A stretch of 64,000 bases of DNA from Streptomyces sp. NBC_00670 (GTDB taxonomy: Bacteria > Actinomycetota > Actinomycetes > Streptomycetales > Streptomycetaceae). The stretch lies in contig NZ_CP109017.1 in assembly GCF_036226765.1 (NCBI RefSeq), positions 3,361,501 to 3,425,500 on the forward strand. The letters are read 5' to 3'. The translations under genes and the position numbers were made by a program. Positions 26,345 to 34,645 of the stretch are shown here, in pieces (the first letter of the stretch is position 1; every line of letters begins with the position of its first letter). The notes under the pieces are model-generated. The model worked only from the letters and a program-made list of their open reading frames with translations. It was not told the DNA's origin and did no database searches.

Positions 26345-27708
26345 GGAAGGACCTCCGGGGCGGTGAGCGGTGCGTACGGGGATGGTGCGATGGACCGTCG
26401 GGCCTCTCCGTCGAGGCCGCGGAGGTCGTCGAGACGATCGTCGGCGTCGGCGTCGACGCTGTCGCCGGCCCCGTCGATCTCGTCGGTCTCGAGCTCGGAG
26501 TTGCTGGATGTGCCGGATGTACCGGACGTGCCGGGGGGTGGCTGCGCGCGGTCGCGGGTCGTGCCCGCCTGCGGGAGCCGGAGGGTGAAGGTGGAGCCCT
26601 GTCCCTCGGAGCTCCACACCGTGACCTCCCCGCCGTGCGAGGCGGCCACGTGCTTGACGATCGCGAGACCCAGGCCGGTGCCCCCGGTGGCCCGGGAGCG
26701 GGCCGGGTCGACGCGGTAGAAACGCTCGAACACGCGCTCCTTGTCCTTCTCGGAGATGCCGATGCCCTGGTCGGTGACGGCGATCTCGATGAGATCGCCG
26801 CCGGGCGCGTTCACCCGGCGCGCGGCGATCCCGACGCGCGTCCGGGCGGGCGAGTAGTTGACGGCGTTCTCGACGAGGTTGCCGAGGGCGGCGGCGAGCT
26901 GGCCGCGGTGCCCCCAGACACGGAGGTCGGCGGTGCCCCCGGCGGCCATGGTGATCTGCTTGGTGCCGGCGGCGTGCCGACAGCGGTCCATGGCCTCGGC
27001 GACGAGTTCGTCGACGCGGACCGGCTCGGCGTCCTCCAGGGGGTCGTCGTTCTGCACCCGGGAGAGGTCGATGAGTTCCTGGACCAGGTTGGTCAGCCGG
27101 GTGGCCTCAACCTGCATGCGGCCGGCGAACCGCTCCACCGCCTCCGGGTCGTCCCGGGCGTCCAGGACGGCCTCGGAGAGGAGGGAGAGCGCGCCGACGG
27201 GGGTCTTGAGCTCATGGCTGACGTTGGCGACGAAGTCGCGCCGTACCGCCTCGATGCGCCGGGCCTCGGTGAGGTCCTCGACCAGGAGCAGCACCAGCCG
27301 CGAGCCGAGCGGCGCCACGCGCGCGGAGACGGCGAGGGCCTCTCCGCGTCCGCCGCCGCGCCGGGCGAGGTCCAGTTCGACCTGCCGTATCTCCCCGTCC
27401 CGCCGGGTGTCGCGGGCCATCTGGAGCATCGGCTCCACGGCCAGCTTGCCGCCCCGGACCAGCCCGAGGGCGTATGCGGCGGAGCTGGCCTTGACGACGG
27501 TGTCGGCCTCGTCGAGGACGACCGCCGAGGAGCGGAGCACGGACAGCACGGTGTCCACGCCGGGCGGGAGCACGGGATCGGTGTGCAGGGAGGTGCGGGT
27601 GGGGCGTGCCTGGTCGCGTTCGCTCCAGCGGAACGCCAGCATGGCGATGACGCCGGTGAGCACTCCGGCGATCGCTGCCGCTGCGGCGACCGCCGCGTTC
27701 ACGTCCAT
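26341..27708 (-). CDS. phoR: Phosphate sensor histidine kinase PhoR (SenX3-like)
   Basis: The 455-residue kinase has one N-terminal membrane helix (AAVAAAAAIAGVLTGVIAMLAFRW), a PAS-like region (about 50-150) and a HisKA domain with His165 in FVANVSHELKTPVGALSLL. The HATPase domain has N (NLVENAVNYSP), G1 (DQGIGI), F and G2 (GGTGLGLAIVKHVAASHGG) boxes. The C-terminal 80 residues are Asp/Gly-rich and disordered. It phosphorylates PhoP. It is the first gene of phoR-phoP and is divergent from phoU across a PHO box, so it is probably autoregulated. Confidence 0.95.
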   Translation of the reverse strand: MDVNAAVAAAAAIAGVLTGVIAMLAFRWSERDQARPTRTSLHTDPVLPPGVDTVLSVLRSSAVVLDEADTVVKASSAAYALGLVRGGKLAVEPMLQMARDTRRDGEIRQVELDLARRGGGRGEALAVSARVAPLGSRLVLLLVEDLTEARRIEAVRRDFVANVSHELKTPVGALSLLSEAVLDARDDPEAVERFAGRMQVEATRLTNLVQELIDLSRVQNDDPLEDAEPVRVDELVAEAMDRCRHAAGTKQITMAAGGTADLRVWGHRGQLAAALGNLVENAVNYSPARTRVGIAARRVNAPGGDLIEIAVTDQGIGISEKDKERVFERFYRVDPARSRATGGTGLGLAIVKHVAASHGGEVTVWSSEGQGSTFTLRLPQAGTTRDRAQPPPGTSGTSGTSSNSELETDEIDGAGDSVDADADDRLDDLRGLDGEARRSIAPSPYAPLTAPEVLP

Positions 27709-27781
27709 GCGACCAGGTTAGGCACGGGATCCACCCCTGCCACAGCCGTCCGGGTGCGACCTCGAACACTCGTCGCCCAGA

Positions 27782-27814
27782 GTTCACCTTGGCGCCAGTG
27801 ATGGTTCACCCGGG
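27782..27814. promoter_or_regulatory. PHO box between phoR and phoU
   Basis: Three consecutive 11-bp units fit the Streptomyces PhoP direct repeat. The outer two are GTTCACCTTGG (27782-27792) and GTTCACCCGGG (27804-27814); the middle one (CGCCAGTGATG) is degenerate. Spacing is exactly 22 bp between the GTTCACC motifs. The site lies 74 bp from the phoR start and 93 bp from the phoU start, suiting control of both. Confidence 0.85.
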
Positions 27815-27906
27815 ATGCCGGAAACGGACGCGTACGGCCCGGAACGTGGGAGCGTGGGGGTCGCCGGGCTCCGGAACCCCGCCGGCCGAAACGAGAGGGA
27901 GACCTG

Positions 27907-28596
27907 ATGCGGGACGCGTACCACGAGGAACTGGACTCGATCGGCGAGGGCCTGGTCGACATGGCCCGGCTCGTCGGGTCGGCGATCGGGCGCGCCACGA
28001 CGGCGATCCTCGACTCCGACCTGAAGCTGGCCGAGAGCGTGATCGAGGCCGACAAGAAGGTCGACGACCTCCAGCACGAGCTGGAGGCGCGGGCGATAAC
28101 GCTGCTGGCCCGGCAGCAGCCGGTGGCGACGGACCTGCGGATCGTCGTGACCTCGCTGCGGATGTCGGCGGACCTGGAGCGCTCCGGCGACCTCGCCCAG
28201 CACGTGGCGAAGCTGGCGCGGCTGCGTTTCCCCGAGCGCGCGGTCCCGCACGACCTGCACGCGACGATCCTGGAGATGGGCCAGCTCGCGCAGCGCCTGA
28301 TGGCGAAGGCGGCGGAGGTCATCATCACCAAGGACGTCGATCTGGCGATGCAGCTCGAGCAGGACGACGACGACATGGACCTGCTGCACCGCACGCTCTT
28401 CCAGCACCTGATGGACGACCGCTGGAGGCACGGCATCGAGACGGCCGTCGACGTGACACTGCTCGGCCGCTACTACGAGCGGTTCGCGGACCACGCGGTG
28501 TCGGTCGCGAAGCGGGTGGTGTACCTGGTGACGGGCGAGCACGCGGACGAGATCCAGGCGGACATCCAGCCGGTGACGGGGGTGGAGGGGGCCTGA
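27907..28596 (+). CDS. phoU: Phosphate transport system regulator PhoU
   Basis: The 229-residue protein consists of two similar three-helix bundles (about residues 5-105 and 115-215), each with the E/DxxxD metal-binding pattern of PhoU (VIEADKKVDDLQHELE, LERSGDLAQHVAKLA and DLAMQLEQDDDDMDLLH, GRYYERFADHAVSVAKRVVYLVTGE). PhoU restrains Pho signalling through the Pst transporter and PhoR. The ATG at 27907 has GAGGGAGA directly upstream. It is divergent from phoR-phoP, which is the normal actinobacterial arrangement; the pst genes are not in this window. Confidence 0.95.
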   Translation: MRDAYHEELDSIGEGLVDMARLVGSAIGRATTAILDSDLKLAESVIEADKKVDDLQHELEARAITLLARQQPVATDLRIVVTSLRMSADLERSGDLAQHVAKLARLRFPERAVPHDLHATILEMGQLAQRLMAKAAEVIITKDVDLAMQLEQDDDDMDLLHRTLFQHLMDDRWRHGIETAVDVTLLGRYYERFADHAVSVAKRVVYLVTGEHADEIQADIQPVTGVEGA

Positions 28597-28820
28597 GGGG
28601 CTTCGGGGGCTTCCGGGGGCCCTGGGCCCTTGTGTCCGTCGGGGCCCTTCGGTCCGTCGGGGAGGCGTGCGCGGGGGGCGCGCGGCGGTGGCGGAGGCGT
28701 TCGAACGCCTCCGTGCGCCGTTGATGCGCCCGACGGACGGGGCATGCACTGGGCAGGAGCGCGGGCACCGGCCCGTCGCGGCCACCGCGCCACCGCGGCA
28801 ACGAGGAGGGACCGAGACCC

Positions 28821-28973
28821 ATGGCCGAATCCCCCAGCACGCCCGACCCCACGCAGGAGCGCGAGACCCAGACGCCGGCCGAGGTCATCGGCCTCCCGCT
28901 GATAGCCGCCTGCGGCTGTGGCAGCGGGTGCGGATGCGGGTGCCAGTCCGGGGCGCCGTGCCAGTGCGGTTGA
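28821..28973 (+). CDS. mtpA: Small Cys-rich metallothionein-like protein, 50 aa
   Basis: The ATG at 28821 (GAGGGACCGAGACCC before it) opens a 50-residue protein. Residues 1-28 are polar. The last 22 contain seven Cys in C-G-C, C-x-C and C-x2-C-like spacing (AACGCGSGCGCGC, APCQCG), as in bacterial metallothioneins that bind Zn, Cu or Cd. It lies 225 bp after phoU in the same direction. A metallothionein gene next to phoU (mtpA) is described in other streptomycetes, from memory. The symbol is given on that basis and on position. Confidence 0.72.
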   Translation: MAESPSTPDPTQERETQTPAEVIGLPLIAACGCGSGCGCGCQSGAPCQCG

Positions 28974-29010
28974 AGGTGCGTCGTGGCTCCTCGCGCCCCG
29001 CGACGGAGCC

Positions 29011-30396
29011 TCAGTTCGACACGGCACCGCGTTTCTGAACGGCACCGCGCTTCTGACGGAACGTGGTGCCGTCCGACGCCCCGGCCGCCCCAGACGCCTC
29101 CACCGCCTCCGTGACCGTGTCGGCGCTCGCCGCCTCCGTGACCGTGCCGGCGCTCGCCGCCTCCGTGACCGTGTCGGTCGTACCCGCCGGCTCCTCCGCC
29201 GGGAGGCGCCGCATCAGCGCGCCGTAGCCGAGGGCCGCGGCCGTGCCCACCGCCGCGCACAGCCCCCACAGCCACCGCGCGCCGAGGTGGTCGATGACGA
29301 ACCCGGCCATCAGGGGTGCGACGAGTGCGGCCACGGACCAGGACAGGGTGTAGACGCCCTGGTACCGCCCGCGCCCGTGGGCGGGCGACAGCCGGACGAC
29401 GAGGCCGGTCTGCGTGGGCGCGTTGATCATCTCGCCCAGCGTCCAGACGCAGACGGTGAGCGCGAAGACGCCCACCGACCCGGCGAAGGCGGTGAGCCCG
29501 AACCCGTACCCCGCGAGGAGGGAGGAGACGACGAGCAGCCTGCTGGGGTCCCGGTGGACGAGGAACCGGGTCACGGGGATCTGCAGGGCGACGATGAGCA
29601 CGCCGTTGACGGCGATGGCGAGGCCGTAGTCGGCGGGCGAGAACCCGGCCGCTCCCATGGCCACCGGCAGGCCGACGAACCCCTGCTGGAAGACGAGGGC
29701 GACGAGGAACGACAGCCCGACGACGCCCATGTACCGCCGGTCGCGCAGCACGGTCCCGAGGCCGACGGCGTCGCTCTTGGCCGTGCTCCCGTCGGTCGGC
29801 GCGGGCCGTGACTCGGGCAGCTTGAGGAAGACGACGACCGCGCAGGCCATCGTCATCGTCGCCTCGATCAGGAACCCGGCGAGATAGCTGAACTCGGCGA
29901 TGAACCCGGCACCGGCGGAGGAGACGGCGAACCCGAGGTTGATCGCCCAGTAGTTGAGGGAGAACGCCCGCACCCGGTCCTCGGGCCGCACGATGTCGGC
30001 CATCATCGCCTGCACGGCGGGCCGGGAGGCGTTGCTGGCCATGCCGACCAGGAAGGCGACGGCGGCGATGGCGACGGGGTCGCGCATGAAGCCGAGCAGC
30101 GCGACGGACAGCGCGGTGGAGGACTGCGCGATGAGCAGCGTGGGGCGCCGCCCCATCCGGTCGGTCATCACCCCGGCGCCGAGCGAGGAGACGACGCCGC
30201 CGAGCCCGTACAGCGCGGCGACGAGTCCGGCGTACGAGGCGGAGTAGCCGCGGTCGACGGTGAGGTAGAGCGCCATGAAGGTGGCGACGAAGGCGCCGAG
30301 CCGGTTGACCAGCGTGCTGGTCCACAGCCACCAGAAGGTGCGCGGCATACCCGAGACGGTCTCGCGCGCGGCGCGACCCAGACCGGCGACTGACAT
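29011..30396 (-). CDS. MFS transporter, 12-TM exporter
   Basis: The 461-residue protein has 12 hydrophobic helices. The loop 2-3 motif A is GVMTDRMGRRPTLL (about residues 65-78), and VRPEDRVRAFSLNYWAINLGFAVSSAGAGF is the MDR/DHA1-like motif of helix 4-5. It probably exports a small molecule by proton antiport. The substrate is unknown. I use the ATG at 30396 (MSVAGLGRAARE); the frame is open upstream, but that DNA belongs to the gpmA promoter region. Its C-terminal tail contains a 9-residue tandem repeat (TVTEAASAG/D) encoded by 27-bp repeats. Confidence 0.85.
   Translation of the reverse strand: MSVAGLGRAARETVSGMPRTFWWLWTSTLVNRLGAFVATFMALYLTVDRGYSASYAGLVAALYGLGGVVSSLGAGVMTDRMGRRPTLLIAQSSTALSVALLGFMRDPVAIAAVAFLVGMASNASRPAVQAMMADIVRPEDRVRAFSLNYWAINLGFAVSSAGAGFIAEFSYLAGFLIEATMTMACAVVVFLKLPESRPAPTDGSTAKSDAVGLGTVLRDRRYMGVVGLSFLVALVFQQGFVGLPVAMGAAGFSPADYGLAIAVNGVLIVALQIPVTRFLVHRDPSRLLVVSSLLAGYGFGLTAFAGSVGVFALTVCVWTLGEMINAPTQTGLVVRLSPAHGRGRYQGVYTLSWSVAALVAPLMAGFVIDHLGARWLWGLCAAVGTAAALGYGALMRRLPAEEPAGTTDTVTEAASAGTVTEAASADTVTEAVEASGAAGASDGTTFRQKRGAVQKRGAVSN
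29104..29177. repeat. 27-bp in-frame tandem repeat in MFS C-terminus
   Basis: The unit CGCCTCCGTGACCGTGTCGG plus 7 bases occurs at 29104-29130, 29131-29157 and partly at 29158-29177. It encodes repeated TVTEAASAx on the minus strand. The copies differ by one base, so the expansion looks recent. Confidence 0.85.
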
Positions 30397-30592
30397 CGGC
30401 TCCCCCACGAACGTACGTATGGACGACGGCGTGGGCAGCGACAGCGAGGTAAGCGCCGAACCCAACGAGCACACCTTACGCATGCGGACCGGGTCGAGCC
30501 ACCGAAATAAAAACCACCCATGAGCCGCCCCCGGCGTCCACGTGCCGACCACCGCACGCACCCCTCCAGGGGCGTCCATTACGCTCACAGGC

Positions 30593-31354
30593 ATGGCCGA
30601 CGCACCGTACAAGCTGATCCTGCTCCGCCACGGCGAGAGCGAGTGGAACGCGAAGAACCTGTTCACCGGCTGGGTGGACGTCAACCTCAACGACAAGGGC
30701 GAGAAGGAGGCGGTCCGCGGCGGTGAGCTGCTCAAGGACGCCGGCCTGCTGCCCGACGTGGTCCACACGTCCGTCCAGAAGCGCGCGATCCGCACGGCGC
30801 AGCTCGCTCTGGAAGCCGCCGACCGCCACTGGATCCCGGTGCACCGCTCCTGGCGCCTGAACGAGCGTCACTACGGCGCCCTTCAGGGCAAGGACAAGGC
30901 GCAGACGCTCGCGGAGTTCGGCGAGGAGCAGTTCATGCTGTGGCGCCGCTCCTACGACACCCCGCCGCCCCCGCTCGACCGCGACGCCGAGTTCTCCCAG
31001 TTCTCCGACGCCCGCTACGCCATGCTCCCGCCGGAGCTGCGCCCGCGGACGGAGTGCCTCAAGGACGTCGTCGCCCGCATGCTCCCGTACTGGTTCGACT
31101 CGGTCGTCCCCGACCTCCTCACCGGCCGCACGGTCCTGATCGCCGCCCACGGCAACAGCCTGCGCGCCCTGGTCAAGCACCTGGACAACATCTCGGACGC
31201 CGACATCGCCGGCCTCAACATCCCGACGGGCATCCCCCTCACCTACGACCTCGACCCCGAGTTCAAGCCCCTCAACCCCGGCGGCACCTACCTCGACCCC
31301 GAGGCCGCCGCAGCAGCCATCGAGGCGGTCAAGAACCAGGGCAAGAAGAAGTAG
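30593..31354 (+). CDS. gpmA: 2,3-bisphosphoglycerate-dependent phosphoglycerate mutase
   Basis: GpmA interconverts 3- and 2-phosphoglycerate in glycolysis. [12 protein letters not shown] (catalytic His at residue 12), the RAIRTAQ arginine, [15 protein letters not shown] and the second His in [16 protein letters not shown] are all present, with the C-terminal [20 protein letters not shown]. The 253-residue length is normal. The ATG at 30593 ([15 protein letters not shown]) is chosen by family alignment. It is divergent from the MFS gene across about 200 bp. Confidence 0.95.
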   Translation: MADAPYKLILLRHGESEWNAKNLFTGWVDVNLNDKGEKEAVRGGELLKDAGLLPDVVHTSVQKRAIRTAQLALEAADRHWIPVHRSWRLNERHYGALQGKDKAQTLAEFGEEQFMLWRRSYDTPPPPLDRDAEFSQFSDARYAMLPPELRPRTECLKDVVARMLPYWFDSVVPDLLTGRTVLIAAHGNSLRALVKHLDNISDADIAGLNIPTGIPLTYDLDPEFKPLNPGGTYLDPEAAAAAIEAVKNQGKKK

Positions 31355-31435
31355 CCCTCACCCTCTGCGCCCCCTGCCCGTTCACGCTTCGCGGTGGGGG
31401 GCGCTGCCCCTGTATTGGGGGCTTCTCGGGGTGAT

Positions 31436-31459
31436 CGTTGGGTAGGGAACTACCCAACG
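31436..31459. other. Tight GGAA-loop hairpin between gpmA and small membrane gene
   Basis: Perfect 10-bp arms CGTTGGGTAG and CTACCCAACG flank a GGAA tetraloop. It is 82 bp after the gpmA stop and 24 bp before the GTG of the next gene, with no T-run. It could be a gpmA terminator or a cis-acting site for the small gene. Confidence 0.6.
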
Positions 31460-31483
31460 AGGGGTGCGTAGGACGGGGGTCCC

Positions 31484-31699
31484 GTGGTTGAGCTCGGGGT
31501 GTTGTTCGGGTTGATGGTTGGGTTCGTCGCTTTTCTGGCGGTGACGTTGTTGCGGCGGGGGAACAGGGTTACCGAGAACGCCGATGGGCTGCTTGTCGAG
31601 CAGGCTCGGCGGGTGCAGGCGCAGAGGGATCGGTCGACCTACGGGTCGGTCGCCGTGCACAACAGTCTGCCGACGCTGCGGGGCGATCACCGGTTCTAG
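31484..31699 (+). CDS. Small single-pass membrane protein, 71 aa
   Basis: The GTG at 31484 opens a 71-residue protein. One membrane helix (LGVLFGLMVGFVAFLAVTLL, about residues 4-23) is followed by RRGN, then a short cytoplasmic polar tail (LLVEQARRVQAQRDRSTYGSVAVHNSLPTLRGDHRF). Codon bias is good in this frame, and a strong terminator follows. The function is unknown. Confidence 0.62.
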   Translation: MVELGVLFGLMVGFVAFLAVTLLRRGNRVTENADGLLVEQARRVQAQRDRSTYGSVAVHNSLPTLRGDHRF

Positions 31700-31746
31700 C
31701 CGCGGCTTGTCCCTGCATGTGCGACTAGCGAAACAGCCCCTCACGC

Positions 31747-31789
31747 GGAAGCTCCCCGCCCGCGGTGTCATCGCGGGCGGGGAGCTTCC
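31747..31789. terminator. Terminator between converging genes
   Basis: Perfect 18-bp arms (GGAAGCTCCCCGCCCGCG) with a 7-base loop lie 47 bases past the small membrane gene and 31 bases before the stop of the converging lamin-tail gene. Confidence 0.87.
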
Positions 31790-31820
31790 TCATGCGCGCC
31801 GGAGCCCGGCCGTCGTCACG

Positions 31821-32327
31821 TCAGTGGTGACGGCCGCGGCCCCAGGAGACGCTGTCGACGCGGTGGCCGCGGTCGTTGCGCAGGGTCGCCGTGTCGCGCT
31901 TGTCCCAGACCTCGCGGCGGCGGTCCTGGTAGACGTCACGACGGGTGTCGTGGCCCCTTCCGGTGTGGACGCGCACCGTGGACCGGCCGTCCAGGCGGTA
32001 GTGGTGGAAGGTATAGGTGTGGCCGCGCTCGTCGGACAGCGTCCAGCCGTTCAGGTTCACCCCGTGGCGGCCGCTGTTGGTGATCTCCACCCACTCCTTG
32101 TTGAGGGTGCGGTTGTCGCGGTCGTCGCGGCCCGGAGCGTCGAACCTGACGTGGCTGATCTGCACCTGCTGGCGCTGCGGACGCGCGTGGTCGGCGGCGG
32201 ACGCCGGCAGCGCCGCCGCGCCGATCAGGGCGCCCGCCGCGAGTACGGCGGCCGCCAGACGGCGGGAGGAGACGGAGGCGGGAACGCGGGCGGAGGTGCG
32301 GACGGGAGCGGGAGCGGAATCGGACAC
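31821..32327 (-). CDS. Secreted lamin-tail-domain (LTD) protein
   Basis: The 168-residue protein has a Sec signal: SSRRLAAAVLAAGALIGAAALPASAADH, with cleavage probably after ASA at about residue 41. The mature part is an LTD fold: QISHVRFDAPGRDDRDNRTLNKEWVEITNSGRHGVNLNGWTLSDERGHTYTFHHYRL, then the GRGHDT...DKRDTATLRNDRG strand pair. LTDs in secreted bacterial proteins often accompany nucleases or bind surfaces; here it stands alone. The GTG at 32327 has GGGGGA 5 bases upstream; an ATG at 32342 is in frame but lacks one. The mature domain is rich in Arg and His. Confidence 0.8.
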   Translation of the reverse strand: MSDSAPAPVRTSARVPASVSSRRLAAAVLAAGALIGAAALPASAADHARPQRQQVQISHVRFDAPGRDDRDNRTLNKEWVEITNSGRHGVNLNGWTLSDERGHTYTFHHYRLDGRSTVRVHTGRGHDTRRDVYQDRRREVWDKRDTATLRNDRGHRVDSVSWGRGRHH

Positions 32328-32685
32328 AGGTTCCCCCTGCATGGTGCGGGCACGCCCCGCCGGCGGCCGAAGCCGGGGCGGGAACGATGCGCTGTGCTGG
32401 TGCGGCCGGTCGGCCGCGCGTCCCCCACACTGCTCCCGAAGCCCGCTGGGTGAACCCGACATGGATGCCGTGTTACACCTTGTCCATATTTCCGTGACGC
32501 TCGCCTGCAACGTCCATTTATGAGGTGACGGCGTCAGGTTGACGCCACGGCGACCGTTTCGGTACCGGAACCATGGGCCGGCCGGGGTCGTGCGCCAGGT
32601 CGCGCCACCCCGGCCCGCCTCCGTACCGTCACCCGAAAGTGGGTAACGGGGCGATCACCGCGAGTGAGGCCCCGCGGACCCGCGC
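32328..32685. other. Gap upstream of the LTD gene
   Basis: About 360 bp between two minus-strand genes. Bases 32455-32525 are AT-richer than the surroundings (CATATTTCCGTGACG, CCATTTATGAGG) and probably carry the LTD promoter. No gene or strong terminator is visible. Confidence 0.4.
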
Positions 32686-33183
32686 TCACGGGTGCATACG
32701 GGCGCCCTTGAGGGTCTTGTCGACCGCGTTGCGGGGGCCGTACACCGCGAGGCCGACGAGGTCCAGGTCCGTGGTCGGCACGGCCCGCACCGCCGCCCGG
32801 TTGTCGTGGTCGTTTCCCGTGGCGAACAGGTCGCGGGTGAACAGGGCCCGGGGGAGTGCGCGGGACAGGGCGCGGGTGTGGGCCGCCTTCAGGGTCTCCT
32901 TCGTGCCCTCGAAGATCAGCACCGGCTGACGGAACATCGGCAGGTACGCCACCCCGTCCGCGTCCCCGTACGGCTCCCCGATCACCTCGGGCACCTGGGC
33001 CCCCAGGCCGCTGACCAGGAACGCGGTCACGTTCAGGCGCTGCCACGTCTCCAGGTCGTCGCGGAGCAGTACGGCGATCTTCGTGTCGAAGCGAGGAGTG
33101 GGGGCGGCAGGGGCGGCGGGAGTGGTGGGAGTGGCGGATGCGACAGGGGCGACGGGGGCGATTCCGGTGTTTTCGGTGCTCAT
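32686..33183 (-). CDS. DUF2000 family protein
   Basis: The 165-residue protein has a Pro/Ala/Thr-rich N-terminus (about 30 residues). A DUF2000 domain with the Pth2-like fold follows: DTKIAVLLRDDLETWQRLNVTAFLVSGLG, VIGEPYGDADGVAYLPMFRQPVLIFEGTKETLKAAHTRAL, then TTDLDLVGLAVYGPRNAVDKTLKGARMH. The biochemical role is unknown. The ATG at 33183 lies 49 bp from the divergent AraC-family gene, an arrangement seen for DUF2000 genes in other actinobacteria, so the regulator probably controls this gene. Confidence 0.85.
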   Translation of the reverse strand: MSTENTGIAPVAPVASATPTTPAAPAAPTPRFDTKIAVLLRDDLETWQRLNVTAFLVSGLGAQVPEVIGEPYGDADGVAYLPMFRQPVLIFEGTKETLKAAHTRALSRALPRALFTRDLFATGNDHDNRAAVRAVPTTDLDLVGLAVYGPRNAVDKTLKGARMHP

Positions 33184-33232
33184 GGAGTGAGACTGCCGGT
33201 GCGCCGGCGGTCCGTTCTTGTACGTTTTTTGC

Positions 33233-34120
33233 ATGGCCGCTCAACGCGAGGTTCGCGAAGCCCGCGAGGCCCGCAAAGTCCGGGACGCCCGCGGGGTTCG
33301 CGAGCCCCGCACGGTCCGCGAGGTCTCGGCCTGGCGCCCGCGCGTACCGGGTGTCGTGGAGGTCTTCCACGCCCACTACACCGAGTACGCCTACCCGATG
33401 CACGTCCACGACGCCTGGACGCTGCTGATCGTGGACGACGGCGCCGTACGGTACGACCTCGACCGGCACGAGCACGGCACCCCGCACGACACGGTCTCGC
33501 TGCTGCCGCCGTACGTCCCGCACAACGGGTCGCCGGTGACCGAGCGCGGCTTCCGCAAGCGGGTGCTCTACCTCGACCTCTCGGTGCTCGACGAGGGGTT
33601 GGTGGGAGCGGCCGTCGACGGTCCCGACCTGCGCGATCCGCTGCTGCGCGGCCGGATCGGGCAGCTGCACACCGCGCTGACCCGGCCCGGCGACGAGTTC
33701 GAGGCGGAGAGCCGGCTGACCCTCGTCACCGAACGGCTGTACGGGCATCTGCGGCCTCGGGGGCGTCCGGAGGTGCCGCCCCCCGACCGCGGCGTCGCCC
33801 ACCGGCTGCGCGAACTGCTCGACGCGCGGCTCGTGGAGGGCGTCGGGCTGGAGGAGGCGGCACGGCTGGTGCACGCGCACCCGGCCCACCTCGTACGGGC
33901 GTTCGGCCGCAGCTTCGGGATCGCGCCGCACCAGTACCTGATGTCGCGCCGGGTCGAGCGGGCCCGGCGGCTGCTGCTGCGGGGGATGCGGCCGGCCGAC
34001 ACGGCGGTCGCCGCCGGGTTCTACGACCAGGCCCATCTGACCCGGCACTTCCGGCGGCTGGTGGGGGTCACGCCGGGGCGGTACGCGCGCGTCGGCGCCA
34101 AGGCCGGCCCTGCGGGCTGA
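33233..34120 (+). CDS. AraC-family transcriptional regulator
   Basis: The 295-residue protein has an AraC-type cupin sensor domain (VFHAHYTEYAYPMHVHDAWTLLIVDDG and LLPPYVPHNGSPV, about residues 40-110). A double helix-turn-helix C-terminal domain follows (LEEAARLVHAHPAHLVRAFGRSFGIAPHQYLMSRRVERARRLLLRG and DTAVAAGFYDQAHLTRHFRRLVGVTPGRYAR). The His pattern in the sensor suggests a small-molecule or metal ligand. Its first 25 residues repeat REAR/RKVRDARGVRE. The ATG at 33233 lies next to the divergent DUF2000 gene, its likely target. Confidence 0.9.
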   Translation: MAAQREVREAREARKVRDARGVREPRTVREVSAWRPRVPGVVEVFHAHYTEYAYPMHVHDAWTLLIVDDGAVRYDLDRHEHGTPHDTVSLLPPYVPHNGSPVTERGFRKRVLYLDLSVLDEGLVGAAVDGPDLRDPLLRGRIGQLHTALTRPGDEFEAESRLTLVTERLYGHLRPRGRPEVPPPDRGVAHRLRELLDARLVEGVGLEEAARLVHAHPAHLVRAFGRSFGIAPHQYLMSRRVERARRLLLRGMRPADTAVAAGFYDQAHLTRHFRRLVGVTPGRYARVGAKAGPAG

Positions 34121-34129
34121 AAACGGCTC

Positions 34130-34645
34130 TCAGGTGTTGTCGTCCGCGTCCCGGGTGAGGCGGGTGAACGCCTCCAGGTTGCGCGTGGACTCTCCGCGCG
34201 AGACCCGCCACGCGTACTCCTTGCGGATCGCGGAGGCGAAACCGAGCTCCAGAAGGGTGTTGAAATCGCCGTCGGCCGCTTCCAGGACGGAGCCGAGAAG
34301 GCGGTCGAGCTCGTCGGGGGTGACGGCGGCCAGCGGCACCTTGCCCGCCAGATAGATGTCCCCCAGGCGGTCGACGGCGTACGCGACCCCGTACAGCTTG
34401 AGGTTGCGCTCCAGGAGCCAGCGGTGGACGCCGGCCTCGTTCTCGTCGGGGTGGCGGACGACGAACGCGTTCAGGGAGAGCGCGTGCCGGCCGATGCGCA
34501 GGGAGAGGGTGGTCGACAGCTTCCGGGTGCCGGGGAGCTTGACGACGTACGCGCCGGGCTCGGGGCTCTCCCACTCCAGTTCGGCGTCCTCGAGGGCGGC
34601 CTCGACGACCTCGCCCGCACGTGTCACCCGCTCCGCCTCAGCCAT
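34130..34645 (-). CDS. YbjN domain-containing protein
   Basis: The 171-residue soluble protein has the YbjN fold, related to type III secretion chaperones: [84 protein letters not shown]. The biochemical role is unknown. Its ATG at 34645 lies 8 bp inside mshA (overlap ATGGCTGA), so it is translationally coupled to mycothiol biosynthesis. This mshA-ybjN pair is conserved in actinobacteria. Confidence 0.85.
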   Translation of the reverse strand: MAEAERVTRAGEVVEAALEDAELEWESPEPGAYVVKLPGTRKLSTTLSLRIGRHALSLNAFVVRHPDENEAGVHRWLLERNLKLYGVAYAVDRLGDIYLAGKVPLAAVTPDELDRLLGSVLEAADGDFNTLLELGFASAIRKEYAWRVSRGESTRNLEAFTRLTRDADDNT

